A stretch of 64,000 nucleotides of DNA, taken from NCBI GenBank assembly GCA_044426235.1, contig JAWXUS010000008.1:1-64000 (forward strand), in the 5' to 3' direction. Below the pieces are notes generated by a model that did not search any database, was not told the origin of the DNA, and was given only the letters and a program-made list of their open reading frames with translations. Position 1 is the stretch's first letter. The number at the start of each line of letters is the position of its first letter. A program made the translations under genes and the position numbers. Below, in pieces: positions 10,501 to 19,025 of the stretch. This DNA is from JAGHEK01 sp044426235. Its GTDB lineage: Bacteria; Bacillota; Clostridia; Peptostreptococcales; Peptostreptococcaceae.

Positions 10501-10730
10501 GAATATTTATATATTCTAAATGAATTTCCATTATATCTATTAAGACCATCGTGAGTTCCAATCCAGATATAACCCCTACTATCTTGAAATATAATTTCAA
10601 CAGTAGATTGAGATAATCCATCTTCAACCCCTATATTATGAAAATTCACAGTATTTGTAGCGTGTATATTCGTAGTACTAAAACAAATTAATATAAATAA
10701 TGAACTAAGTATCTTATAATAATTGAACAT
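7566..10730 (-). CDS. Beta-propeller sensor histidine kinase
   Basis: A 1054-residue membrane kinase. A signal peptide (residues 1-24) is followed by at least ten two-component-regulator propeller repeats with the W(I/V)GT.(D/N)G signature, giving one or two seven-bladed propellers up to about residue 650. A Y_Y_Y domain follows at about 690-765, then one membrane helix (about 777-793), a HisKA domain (FVNLSHELRTPLN) and a HATPase domain with boxes NAIKFTPENG, DNGIGI and GGSGLGL. There is no receiver or HTH, so it is not a full one-protein hybrid regulator like those of Bacteroides; a separate response regulator must exist elsewhere. It is divergent from the DUF1566 lipoprotein, a likely target. 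Confidence 0.92.
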   Translation of the reverse strand: MFNYYKILSSLFILICFSTTNIHATNTVNFHNIGVEDGLSQSTVEIIFQDSRGYIWIGTHDGLNRYNGNSFRIYKYSEDKNESLSGNFITEIIEDYDGYMWVGTTNGLNKIDIENDTITKYVGEQSGGTLSNSYISDILFVDGKIIISTTQGMDLYDKEKDEFIKLELDENMTSNRIYSMEVDHNENLWVATSNGLDKFSKDLELIKSFENGTETQIATKDVYNLQYDENGYMWVGTKEDGVIRIDLETNEKKFYVNDPSDKYSISNGLIGDIYIDNNDNLWIGTNSGLSKYNYEKDNFITYKNNPNDKNSLINNNVKDIYEDCEGLIWIGTYLGISIFDPNNKIIYYRGEEGYANSLSQKSVHGIYEDDEELLWVGTNSEGLNIIDRENDTIYYINEGNEELRLSDYSIKDITGYGNNIFVATKNGLNRIDKLYKTVEIITTEDGLSSNLINKVFLDSKGYLWVGTDNGINIIDTKDMSIVNDIGSLGNLSSFIYTIYEDSNGYYYLGLFRNEGLLKIDPITKEVVNFIYSDIDENSLSNSNVRSIVEDLNGDIWVGTSYGLNKIEDSKITRYTMKDGLCNDTVYGILVDDSNNLWMSTNGGISKFNTSELRFENFNIMDGLQSNEFNGNAYYKTKDFDLVFGGVNGLNIIDVEEMSTKEYRPSVIFEGVEVHGKESDDIFTRKLNYDENVLRIKYFLPKYSTNNVSYYYTLDNGYNSEWIETTNNDVVFHQLIPGEYTFRISPRYSNGDIGEESLITFEIRPPFWKTDMAYCIYFLIVLLIVHSMINKTKRLDKLVKSKTEKLVEEMDRNTELLNKVLKLEQNKNNYFVNLSHELRTPLNVISSTNQLIYGLNNSENGIPKEKLNHYIDIYQRNSSRLLNLINNIIDGSKIESNTYVLKIENKDLVLVVEDCVLGLVDYAKEKKINLIIDPKIEELYLDIDSYEIERCVVNLVSNAIKFTPENGTIEVNIDQDGNNALISVEDNGIGIDEKNQKIIFDRFSQVIDDNQVVKGGSGLGLTITKQIIKLHSGEINVYSEVNKGSKFVITLPIQK

Positions 10731-10891
10731 AATATGTTTTCTCCTATAATTAATGATATTTTAATTATAACATACTTTTTTATTTTTTTCCTTAAATCGA
10801 CTTATTTTGATAAAATGCATTATGACATTGTCATACTCATTAGGTTTTTTAATTTAAATGAATATAGATTCTAAATAATACATAATATATT

Positions 10892-10913
10892 TTAAGGTTT
10901 ATTTAAGGTTTAT
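10892..10913 (+). promoter_or_regulatory. 11-bp tandem direct repeats before the DUF1566 gene
   Basis: TTAAGGTTTAT occurs twice in tandem with an 11-bp period (10892 and 10903), about 45-65 bp before the ATG at 10958. Tandem repeats at one helical turn are typical of OmpR-family response regulator sites. That the partner of the divergent kinase binds here is inference. Confidence 0.4.
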
Positions 10914-10957
10914 TTTATAAAATTGATTATATAAATATAAGGAGATTTTAATTTTTT

Positions 10958-12412
10958 ATGAAAAAAAGAATAGCAACCTCTCTACTAACAACATCTTTAA
11001 TTTGTATGTCACTTAGTGGGTGTACAAATAACGAAACAGATTTATCTGATAACTCAACATCTTTAGAAGAAAATATACCTCCTATGGGTGAAGATGGTAC
11101 TGTGCCTCCTCCTCAAGATGGAAATGGTGGTCCACCGCAAGACGGTAGTATGCCACCTATGGGTTCAGGTGAAAATATGCAGGTTGAAAGTACTTTAACC
11201 GTATCTGAGGCTAATGAAATAGAAAAAACTTTATTAGATAGTGTGGGATACAGTGCTATTACAGGGGGATATCCTATTGTAGATACCAATCAAACAACAT
11301 TCTTCTCAAATGATGCTATAATAGATATGCCAGATATGGATAGTCCTTTTTACGGTCAAGATGCATCATTCGATGGAAAGTTACCTAGCTATACTAACAA
11401 TAATGACGGAACTATTAGCGATAACGTAACAAGTCTTATGTGGCAACAAGATCCAGGAGAAAAAATGACTTGGTCTGAGGCCGTTGAAAATTTAGAATAC
11501 TTTAATGAACAAGCTTTAAGTGGATATTCTGATTGGAGAATACCTACGATGAAGGAATTATATTCTTTAGTTGATTTTTCAGGGAACACTGGTACTAGTT
11601 CATCAACTTCAACTCCGTACATAAATACAGATTACTTTGTATTTGAATATGGAGATGCGGCTGGAGAACCTAGATTTATAGATTCTCAAATCCTTACTTC
11701 AACGATTTATGATTCAACTACACTTGGTGGATCAACTACTGTATTTGGATTTAACTTTGCAGATGGAAGAATTAAAGGGTACGAAATAGATAAAGATTTC
11801 TATTGCTATTATGTTCGTGGTAATACTCACTATGGACAAAATTTATTTGTTGATAATAACGATGAAACAGTTACTGATGAGGCAACTGGTTTAATGTGGA
11901 TGCAAAATGACTCGGGTTATTATAATGCTGGAGATATAAATGACGGAACTATGAACTGGGAAGATGCCCTTTTATATGCACAAGAAATGAATGAACAAAA
12001 CTTCTTGGAGTACTCTGACTGGAGACTTCCAAATGTCAAAGAACTACAAAGTTTAACTGATTATTCAAAATCACCAGTCGTTACTGGTGAACCTGCTATA
12101 GATAGTGTATTTAATTGTACAGAAATAACTAACTATTTCGGTGAAAAAGATTGGGCATTTTATTGGTCTAGTACTACTCACGATGATTTAAGCGCTAGTA
12201 GTACAGAATATGGTGCTGCAAGTTACGTTGTGTTTGGAAACAGTTTAGGAGAAATGAATGGAGTTACTGTTGATGCACACGGTTCTGGTGCACAAAGAAG
12301 TGACCCTAAAGTTGGAGAACGTGAAAACTATCCAGCTCCAGATCCTAATGCTCCTCAAGGAGATGAACAAAGAGTATTTAATATGGTTAGATTAGTTAGA
12401 GATGCTAATTAA
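10958..12412 (+). CDS. DUF1566 (Lcl-type) lipoprotein
   Basis: A 484-residue predicted lipoprotein: signal peptide with lipobox LSGC (Cys22), then a Pro/Gly/Met-rich linker (about 40-75), then two DUF1566 domains. The first (about 145-285) has SLMWQQDPGEKMTWSEA and YSDWRIPTMKELYSL; the second (about 300-480) has GLMWMQND and YSDWRLPNVKELQSL. The paired W..A and DWRLP..KEL motifs define the fold, which resembles formylglycine-enzyme or lectin-like modules and includes collagen-binding Lcl of Legionella. Here it is probably a surface-exposed binding protein; the ligand is unknown. A good RBS (AAGGAG) precedes the ATG. Confidence 0.85.
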   Translation: MKKRIATSLLTTSLICMSLSGCTNNETDLSDNSTSLEENIPPMGEDGTVPPPQDGNGGPPQDGSMPPMGSGENMQVESTLTVSEANEIEKTLLDSVGYSAITGGYPIVDTNQTTFFSNDAIIDMPDMDSPFYGQDASFDGKLPSYTNNNDGTISDNVTSLMWQQDPGEKMTWSEAVENLEYFNEQALSGYSDWRIPTMKELYSLVDFSGNTGTSSSTSTPYINTDYFVFEYGDAAGEPRFIDSQILTSTIYDSTTLGGSTTVFGFNFADGRIKGYEIDKDFYCYYVRGNTHYGQNLFVDNNDETVTDEATGLMWMQNDSGYYNAGDINDGTMNWEDALLYAQEMNEQNFLEYSDWRLPNVKELQSLTDYSKSPVVTGEPAIDSVFNCTEITNYFGEKDWAFYWSSTTHDDLSASSTEYGAASYVVFGNSLGEMNGVTVDAHGSGAQRSDPKVGERENYPAPDPNAPQGDEQRVFNMVRLVRDAN

Positions 12413-12416
12413 AAGA

Positions 12417-12440
12417 AATAGGCTAATTATTTAGCCTATT
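12417..12440. terminator. Bidirectional terminator between convergent genes
   Basis: AATAGGCTAA / TTAGCCTATT stem with 4-nt loop, followed by T-runs on both strands. It overlaps the stop codon of the MATE gene and serves both converging transcripts. Confidence 0.85.
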
Positions 12441-13779
12441 TTTTAGTATATTTATTTACTATTTTTTTATCAAATAAAATTATAATTATAAGTATCAAAA
12501 GTGAAACCAATTCTGCAAGAGGAAGAGATAAAAATACACCTATAACTCCAAAATATACAGGCATAATTATTGTAAATATAAACTGAAATACAAATCCTCT
12601 ACTTATAGAAATTACATTTGAATAAAGTGTTTTTTCTCTTATTTGATAAAAAGAACTACTAGTAAATAGTATTCCTATTATAGGAGTTCCAAAACAATAC
12701 ACAATCATCATATCAGATGCAAATTTTAAATCTTTACTATCTATTCCAAATACATACACTATTTTTTCACCAAATATGAATAGCATGCCTAAACATAAAA
12801 TTCCAAATACTATACCAATTATAGTACTAAACTTCATAATCTCTTTTATTTTTTGTTCTTTAGATGCACCTAAATAATATCCTATTAATGGTTGTACCCC
12901 TTGACCTATACCCATAAATAAATTCACAATAAAACAATTTATATAAGCAGCTACAGTAAATATAGCAATATCTTTAGTAGTTCCATAATTATAAATAACA
13001 TTATTTTGTACCCAGATAATTACTGCATATGAAAACTGAATAGCAAAACTAACAAAACCAATTCTAAGTATTTTACTTAAAATTTCTAAATCAATCTTAA
13101 AATATTCTTTCCTAAATTTAATCTTTGAATTACCCTTGGTAAAATAATAGATAGAAATTATCATAGATATAAAAATACTTCCACTAGTAGCTATCGCTGC
13201 ACCTTTAGTTCCAAAATTATATTTTATTACCAATATATAATCTAGTATTATATTTATAACCGCACCAATTCCAATCATAAACATAGATAAATCTGGTCTT
13301 CCTTCAGTTCTAACTATAGTACTTAAAGCAATCGATAAAATATATGGAATTATTATGATGTAAATTATAGTATAATAATCCCTTGCATAACCTATAGTTT
13401 CATCATTTGCACCTAAAATTTTAAGGATTGGTTCTCTAAATGAAAGCCCTAATATCATAAGAACTAATCCAATAAGTAATATAAATTTTAATGCAGTACC
13501 AAGACATTTCTCTGCATCTTCAATTTCATTATTACCTAAACAAATAGAAATTATATTACTACTACCAACACCAATCATCATACCAATACCCATTACTACT
13601 GCAACTGATGGCCAAACAATATTTATACTTGCTAAACCAACTTCACCAACACCTTGTCCAACAAATATTGCATCAACTGCACTATAAATTGTACTTAATA
13701 AAATTCCAATCATCGTTGGAATAACAAATTTCACCCAAGATTTATATATATTTTGATTAACTATAGTACTTATATCCAT
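12436..13779 (-). CDS. MATE family efflux transporter
   Basis: A 447-residue inner-membrane protein with about twelve hydrophobic segments in the two-bundle MATE pattern. The first bundle contains PTMIGILLSTIYSAVDAIFVG; GIGQGVQPLIGYYLGA marks the start of the second. MATE proteins export cationic drugs or metabolites with Na+ or H+ as counter-ion; the substrate here is unknown. The start is the ATG at 13779: an in-frame ATG 15 bp upstream lies inside the Shine-Dalgarno GGAGGTGAT and so is not used. Confidence 0.93.
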   Translation of the reverse strand: MDISTIVNQNIYKSWVKFVIPTMIGILLSTIYSAVDAIFVGQGVGEVGLASINIVWPSVAVVMGIGMMIGVGSSNIISICLGNNEIEDAEKCLGTALKFILLIGLVLMILGLSFREPILKILGANDETIGYARDYYTIIYIIIIPYILSIALSTIVRTEGRPDLSMFMIGIGAVINIILDYILVIKYNFGTKGAAIATSGSIFISMIISIYYFTKGNSKIKFRKEYFKIDLEILSKILRIGFVSFAIQFSYAVIIWVQNNVIYNYGTTKDIAIFTVAAYINCFIVNLFMGIGQGVQPLIGYYLGASKEQKIKEIMKFSTIIGIVFGILCLGMLFIFGEKIVYVFGIDSKDLKFASDMMIVYCFGTPIIGILFTSSSFYQIREKTLYSNVISISRGFVFQFIFTIIMPVYFGVIGVFLSLPLAELVSLLILIIIILFDKKIVNKYTKK

Positions 13780-13834
13780 AAATATCACCTCCATAATATT
13801 TTCATAAACAATCTAACTATTTTTGCATAAAAAA

Positions 13835-13864
13835 AAATTACAATAGCTTAGACTAATGTAATTT
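13835..13864 (-). terminator. tmRNA terminator
   Basis: AAATTACA / TGTAATTT outer stem with further inner pairing, followed on the minus strand by nine T residues, 18 bp past the mature CCA end of the tmRNA gene. Confidence 0.75.
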
Positions 13865-13881
13865 CTTAATGTTTTCTTAAT

Positions 13882-14230
13882 TGGTGGAGACGAGGGGAGT
13901 CGAACCCCTGTCCGCAAGCCCTTTCCCTGTTGCTTCTACGTGTGTAGCCAAGTGATTTAATTTTCATCAGTTATATCGCCCATTGGCAAGCTATATAACT
14001 AATTAGCCCTAGTTATTCCACTTCAGGTCAAGGCACCCAAGAAGTAGTTCCCTGCATAAATGAAGTCCAGGCCTAGCCGGCAGGAGGGCTATAGCGGGAC
14101 TAGCAGAACTAAGCTGCTAAAGCGTAATTATCGTTTGCGTTTGTTTTAAGTTTTCCAGTTTTTACGTGACCCAGAATAACACGACACGCCACCCCAAGTT
14201 CCAAACCCACGTCGAAACCTTTACGCCCCC
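13882..14230 (-). ncRNA. ssrA: Transfer-messenger RNA (tmRNA)
   Basis: A 349-nt tmRNA read from GGGGGCGTAA at 14230 to an encoded CCA at 13882. The ends pair as a 7-bp acceptor stem (GGGGGCG with CGTCTCC) and the T-arm GGTTCGACTCC is clear. The tag reading frame ends ANDNYALAA followed by TAG (14109-14111). By analogy with Bacillus tags that begin GK, the likely full tag is GKLKTNANDNYALAA (15 codons, 14112-14156); the exact resume codon is inferred. Four pseudoknots are expected but I did not fold them. smpB, its protein partner, lies immediately upstream. tmRNA with SmpB rescues stalled ribosomes and marks the product for proteolysis. Confidence 0.97.
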
Positions 14231-14256
14231 GTGATGTTTTAGAGTCCTTGGACTTT

Positions 14257-14709
14257 TTAGTATTTTCCTCTAAGTTCACGTTCAATATTTCTTTGAGCAT
14301 CTTTTTTGGCTAAATCTTGACGTTTGTCGTGAAGTTTTTTACCTTTTGCAAGAGCTAATTGAACTTTTACTTTTCCATCTTTTAAATAGATGCTAAGAGG
14401 TATTAAAGAATAACCTTTTATAGTAGTTAATCCTATAAGCTTTTTAATTTCATGTTTATGAAGAAGAAGTTTTCTTACTCTAAGAGGATCTTGATTAAAT
14501 CTATTCCCTTGTTCGTATGGACTAATATGTACTTGCTTTATAAAAACTTCACTATTATCAACAGATGCATAGCCATCAGTTAGATTTATTCTACCTTGTC
14601 TAATAGATTTAACTTCTGTTCCTTTAAGCTCAATTCCACATTCATAAGTTTCTTCTATGAAATATTCAAATCTTGCTTTTTTATTACTTGCCAAAGTTTT
14701 TATACCCAT
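14257..14709 (-). CDS. smpB: SsrA-binding protein
   Basis: A 150-residue SmpB with all family blocks: ASNKKARFEYFIEETYECGIEL, then GTEVKSIRQGRINL, HISPYEQGNRFNQDP, and LALAKGKKLHDKRQDLAKKDA near the basic C-terminal tail. It binds the tRNA-like end of tmRNA and brings it to stalled ribosomes. It starts with ATG after AAGGTGAC. The tmRNA gene begins 26 bp after its stop codon, a classic pairing, and rnr lies just upstream in the same direction, the usual rnr-smpB-ssrA order. Confidence 0.98.
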   Translation of the reverse strand: MGIKTLASNKKARFEYFIEETYECGIELKGTEVKSIRQGRINLTDGYASVDNSEVFIKQVHISPYEQGNRFNQDPLRVRKLLLHKHEIKKLIGLTTIKGYSLIPLSIYLKDGKVKVQLALAKGKKLHDKRQDLAKKDAQRNIERELRGKY

Positions 14710-14823
14710 ATAGTCACCTTCTTTCTTAAATACTTATACAATCAAAATATACCATATTTTCACTTTTTAGTCAAGGTATAAAGAGAAATCATATTAATAA
14801 TATAATCTCCCTTTATAAAAAAT

Positions 14824-16968
14824 TTATTCTTCAATTTCTTCTATTTTATTAATTATTCTAAAGTCAATTTCTTTCATATCAACATTAACTTTGCTAACTT
14901 CAATTCTAACAGGATCACCTATTCTATAAGTTTTTTTAGTTCTCTCACCTATTATATTATAGTTAGTTTCATCATAAATATAATAGTCATCTTTCATATC
15001 ACAAAGTCTAACAAGGCCTTCAACTGTATTTTCAAGTGCTATAAATATACCAAATGAAGTTACACTAGAAACTGATCCATTAAATTCTTGTCCAACTTTA
15101 TCCATCATAAAAGTAGCTTTATAATAATCCTTAACATCTCTTTCTGCAAGGTCTGCTGCTCTTTCTCTTTCTGATGATTGAACTGATGTGTATTCAACTA
15201 GGTTAGTTAAAACATCGATTCTTTTCTTATTTATTTTTCCATTTAATTGCTCTTTAATTATTCTATGAATTTGAAGATCTGGATATCTTCTAATTGGTGA
15301 TGTAAAGTGACTATAATATTTTGCTGCAAGCCCAAAATGTCCAGTAGCTTGTGGTGAATATTTAGCTTGTCTTAATGAACGTAGCATTATAGTACTTATA
15401 ACATCTTCCTCTTTTGTACCTTTAATTTTTTCAATTATTGATTGAAGGGCTTTAGGGTGAATTTCTTCTAAATCTCCCTTTAAGCTATAACCAAATGCTA
15501 ATATAAATTTCGCTAAATCAGTCATTTTTTCACTTGAAGGTGTCTCATGTATTCTATAAACAAAAGGAATGTTTAACCAGAAAAAATGCTCCGAAATAGT
15601 TTCATTACTAACTAACATAAATTCTTCTATTATCTTATTTGAAACTCTTCTTTCGTAGTGCTTAATATCACTTACTTTTCCTTCAGGAGTTAAAATTATT
15701 TTTGCTTCTGGGAAATCAAAATCAATAGCTCCTCTTTCTTTTCTTCTTTCTTTTAAAATCTTCGCTAATTTCTCTGAATTATAAAAATCTTCAAGTAAAA
15801 ATTCATATTTCTTCTTAGTTTCTTCATCATCATTTTCTAATATATTAGAAACTTCTGTATAAGTTAATCTAGCTTTTGAATTTATTACAGTTTCTTTTAT
15901 ATCATGATTAACTACTTTACCATTAACATCAATTTCCATAAATATAGATAATGTTAACTTGTCCGTATTTGGATTTAAACTACAAACCCCATTAGATAAT
16001 ACCTTTGGTAGCATTGGTATTACAGTATCAACTAAATAAACTGAAGTTGCTCTTTTGATTGCTTCTTTATCAAGTTTACTATCCTCAGTTACGTAATGTG
16101 TAACATCTGCAATATGAACTCCTAAATTATAGTTTCCATTTTCTAATTTTTCGATAGAAATAGCATCATCTAAATCTTTTGCATCTTCTCCATCTATCGT
16201 AAAAATATTTAAATGTCTTAAATCAAGCCTTCTATTTATCTCATCTTTATCTATTTCAACAGCTACATTTTCAGCTTCTGTTATTATTCTTTGTTTAAAT
16301 TCTTCAGGAAGTCCGTGACTTTTTATTATAGATAAAATTTCAACTTCTCTACTTCCCTTAGGTCCTAAAACTTCTATAACCTTACCTTCTGGCTTTCTTC
16401 CTTCGCTTGGATATACTGTTATTTGACAAACAACCTTATCTCCCTTTTTTGCTCCACTAAAGAATTTTTTTGGAATATAAATATCCTTATTAAATTTCTT
16501 TTCATCAGGCACAACAAATCCAAAACTTTTACTTGGTTCAAAAACTCCAACTATATTTTTAACATCTCTCTCAAGTACCTTAATAATACTTCCCTCTGCA
16601 CGTTTATCACTAGTTGCAGGCTTTATTATTTCTGCCATTACTCTATCATTATGCATTGCAGTATTTGTTTCACTTGAAGAAATAAATAAATCTTGTACTA
16701 ATTCATCTTCAGATTCAACAAATCCAAATCCTTTTTTATGTGCAACGTATCTTCCAACGAAATATCCTAATTTCTTAAAAGTTGTAAACTTTCCTTTTTT
16801 AGTTTTAGTTAAAACTCCGTCCTCAACTAATTCTTCTAAATAATTATAAAACATAGGCATTTCTGTATGATGTATATCAAATATAACTACTAATTCTTCT
16901 TTTTTTAGAGGATTATAAGCTTCATCATTTATAAGTCCTAAAACTCTTTCTTTTAAACCGACTTCCAT
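14824..16968 (-). CDS. rnr: Ribonuclease R
   Basis: A 714-residue 3'-5' exoribonuclease of the RNB family that degrades structured RNA and works with tmRNA in clearing defective mRNA. Domain order: winged helix-like N-terminus (1-65), cold-shock OB domains (about 65-230), catalytic RNB domain with DGEDAKDLDDAISIEK (metal-binding aspartates) and a later HFTSPIRRYPDLQIHR motif, and a C-terminal S1 domain ending near 710. Length is typical. Good RBS (GGAGG). It lies between secG and smpB, all minus strand. Confidence 0.97.
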   Translation of the reverse strand: MEVGLKERVLGLINDEAYNPLKKEELVVIFDIHHTEMPMFYNYLEELVEDGVLTKTKKGKFTTFKKLGYFVGRYVAHKKGFGFVESEDELVQDLFISSSETNTAMHNDRVMAEIIKPATSDKRAEGSIIKVLERDVKNIVGVFEPSKSFGFVVPDEKKFNKDIYIPKKFFSGAKKGDKVVCQITVYPSEGRKPEGKVIEVLGPKGSREVEILSIIKSHGLPEEFKQRIITEAENVAVEIDKDEINRRLDLRHLNIFTIDGEDAKDLDDAISIEKLENGNYNLGVHIADVTHYVTEDSKLDKEAIKRATSVYLVDTVIPMLPKVLSNGVCSLNPNTDKLTLSIFMEIDVNGKVVNHDIKETVINSKARLTYTEVSNILENDDEETKKKYEFLLEDFYNSEKLAKILKERRKERGAIDFDFPEAKIILTPEGKVSDIKHYERRVSNKIIEEFMLVSNETISEHFFWLNIPFVYRIHETPSSEKMTDLAKFILAFGYSLKGDLEEIHPKALQSIIEKIKGTKEEDVISTIMLRSLRQAKYSPQATGHFGLAAKYYSHFTSPIRRYPDLQIHRIIKEQLNGKINKKRIDVLTNLVEYTSVQSSERERAADLAERDVKDYYKATFMMDKVGQEFNGSVSSVTSFGIFIALENTVEGLVRLCDMKDDYYIYDETNYNIIGERTKKTYRIGDPVRIEVSKVNVDMKEIDFRIINKIEEIEE

Positions 16969-17045
16969 AAAATTTCCTCCTATTATAATTTCTATTGTTA
17001 GTATTGTATTAATTTAATCTCGTTATGTATTTTTTGTAAATTTAA

Positions 17046-17067
17046 AGAGTTAACAAATGTTAACTCT
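17046..17067 (-). terminator. Hairpin after secG
   Basis: Perfect 9-bp stem AGAGTTAAC / GTTAACTCT with a 4-nt loop between secG and rnr, followed by a modest T-rich run. It may partly end the secG transcript. Confidence 0.55.
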
Positions 17068-17114
17068 GTTTAAAAACTAAATTTAATTTTTAAAAATAAA
17101 TAGTGGCCTACTAC

Positions 17115-17336
17115 CTATATTAAAAGAAGTGCTAATGCATTCACAAAAAATAATACTGCTGATATTTTAGTTGTTCTAGCTAAAAAAGCATCTTTTCCTT
17201 TTGGTTTGAAATATTCTTGATTACCTTCTTCGCTACCAAATTGTGCAGGAACTATATTTTTAGTATCTTGTGGCATTATACTAAATATTAAACATAGTGC
17301 AAGGATTATTTGAAATCCCATAAGTACATTTCTCAT
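17115..17336 (-). CDS. secG: Preprotein translocase subunit SecG
   Basis: A 73-residue membrane protein with two hydrophobic helices (about 3-20 and 53-72) joined by a polar loop, the SecG topology. The first helix FQIILALCLIFSIMPQ and a loop containing G-rich sequence fit the family, as does the position just before rnr and downstream of the glycolytic genes, a common Firmicute order. SecG assists SecYE in protein export. Confidence 0.88.
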   Translation of the reverse strand: MRNVLMGFQIILALCLIFSIMPQDTKNIVPAQFGSEEGNQEYFKPKGKDAFLARTTKISAVLFFVNALALLLI

Positions 17337-17420
17337 AGTATTCTCCTTCCTTTTCTAATTATCCAAACTTTAATATACCATATAAAATAACATTTTACAA
17401 TAAACTATAAATATAAAAAA

Positions 17421-17444
17421 AGCTATAAGTAATAATACTTATAG
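17421..17444 (-). terminator. pyk terminator
   Basis: GCTATAAGT / ACTTATAGC stem with 6-nt loop and a run of seven T residues on the minus strand, 11 bp past the pyk stop codon. Confidence 0.85.
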
Positions 17445-17454
17445 CCCTAAAAAA

Positions 17455-18873
17455 TTATACAGTTTCAACTTTTATTAAGTTAGTAGTTCCTTCTCCACCA
17501 ACACCAGCAGTAACAACTATTGTTTCACCACCGTTTAAGAAGTTTTGTTTTTTAGCTGCTTCTATTGATATTGCTATCATTTCATCAGTATTTGATGCTT
17601 TAGGAGTTTGAACTGGATATACTCCCCAAGTTAAAGCAAGTCTTCTCATTATTTCTTCATTTGGAGTTGTAGCTATTATAGCACAACTTGGTCTAAATCT
17701 TGAAACAACCTTAGCAGTATTTCCAGTTGAAGTACAAGTAAGTATTGCATCAGCATCAAGTTCTAAAGCAGTTGTACAAGTAGCATGACTTATAGCATTA
17801 GAAACGTTCATTTCATTCATTACTATAGTAGCTAACTTCTTCTTAGCTTTTAATTCTTTTTCCGCTCTCTTAGCTATGCTTGCCATAGTTTTAACAGCAT
17901 CAACTGGATATTTACCAGCAGCAGTTTCTCCAGATAACATTATTGCATCTGTTCCATCACATATTGCATTGAATACGTCTGTAACTTCTGCTCTTGTTGG
18001 TCTTGGGTTTCTCATCATAGAATCAAGCATTTGAGTTGCAGTTATAACTGGCTTTCCAGCTTCATTACATTTTGTTATCATTAATTTTTGAGCAAATGGA
18101 ACTTCTTCAGTTGGTATTTCAACTCCAAGATCTCCTCTTGCTACCATTATTCCATCAGAAACTTCTATTATAGAATCTAAATTATCTAAACCTTCTTGGT
18201 TTTCTATTTTAGATATTATTTGTATATGATCAGCATTATTTTTAACTAATATATCTTTTATAGCAGTAACATCTGAAACTTTTCTAACGAAAGATGCAGC
18301 TATAAAGTCTATCCCTTGAGATATACCAAATTCTATATCACTTATATCTTTATCAGTTAATGCAGGTAAGTTTATTTTAACTCCTGGAACATTAACTCCT
18401 TTATGATTTTTAACGATTCCAGAGTTTTCAACTGTACAAACTATGTCATCTCCATTTACTTCTTCAACTCTAAGACCAACTAAACCGTCATCTATTAAGA
18501 TAGTATCACCCTTAACAACATCTTTAGCTAAATCTTTGTAGCTTACTGTACAAGTATCTTGATTTCCAACAACATCTTTCATAGTTATTGTAAACTTTTG
18601 ACCTTCTTCAAGTAAAACTTCTGGAGCATCAAATTGACCTGTTCTTATTTCTGGTCCTTTTGTATCTAAAAGTATAGCAACAGGAACATTAAGTTCTTCT
18701 CTAACTTTTTTAACTACATCCATTCTTCCTTTGTGCTCTTCATGACAACCATGAGAGAAGTTCATTCTTGTAACATTTAAACCGTTAAGTACTAATTCTT
18801 TTAATACTTCTTCATTTTCTGAAGCAGGTCCTAATGTACAAACTATTTTAGTCTTTTTTAATTCGTTTAACAT
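17455..18873 (-). CDS. pyk: Pyruvate kinase
   Basis: A 472-residue pyruvate kinase, converting phosphoenolpyruvate and ADP to pyruvate and ATP. Motifs: KIVCTLGPAS at the N-terminus, MNFSHG, the FIAASFVRK and IISKIENQEGL blocks with the catalytic Lys, MVARGDLGVEIP and ITATQMLDSM with metal and substrate residues, and MLSGETAAGKYPV. The C-terminal allosteric domain is present. It lacks the extra PEP-utiliser domain seen in Bacillus enzymes. The start is set at the ATG at 18873 because GGAGGACAAA precedes it; the 13 upstream in-frame codons are not part of the gene. Confidence 0.97.
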   Translation of the reverse strand: MLNELKKTKIVCTLGPASENEEVLKELVLNGLNVTRMNFSHGCHEEHKGRMDVVKKVREELNVPVAILLDTKGPEIRTGQFDAPEVLLEEGQKFTITMKDVVGNQDTCTVSYKDLAKDVVKGDTILIDDGLVGLRVEEVNGDDIVCTVENSGIVKNHKGVNVPGVKINLPALTDKDISDIEFGISQGIDFIAASFVRKVSDVTAIKDILVKNNADHIQIISKIENQEGLDNLDSIIEVSDGIMVARGDLGVEIPTEEVPFAQKLMITKCNEAGKPVITATQMLDSMMRNPRPTRAEVTDVFNAICDGTDAIMLSGETAAGKYPVDAVKTMASIAKRAEKELKAKKKLATIVMNEMNVSNAISHATCTTALELDADAILTCTSTGNTAKVVSRFRPSCAIIATTPNEEIMRRLALTWGVYPVQTPKASNTDEMIAISIEAAKKQNFLNGGETIVVTAGVGGEGTTNLIKVETV

Positions 18874-18974
18874 TTTGTCCTCCAAGTTATTCTTTATTTT
18901 ATATAGTAACAAAACAATTATACTACAAATAAAGGTATTTTAATATTATTTTTCACAATTTATATATAAAATAA

Positions 18975-19001
18975 TAGGAGTTTAGAAAATCTAAACCCCT
19001 A
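18975..19001 (-). terminator. eno terminator
   Basis: TAGG.GTTTAGA / TCTAAAC.CCTA stem with a 3-nt loop, between eno and pyk, followed by T-rich sequence. It ends the cggR-to-eno unit, so pyk needs its own promoter. Confidence 0.75.
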
Positions 19002-19025
19002 CAAATTTATTTCATAGAATTCAAA

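Noticed and set aside
14109..14300. Apparent 63-codon frame on the minus strand ending ANDNYALAA
   Set aside because: It runs through the tmRNA gene; only the tag segment is translated, in trans-translation.
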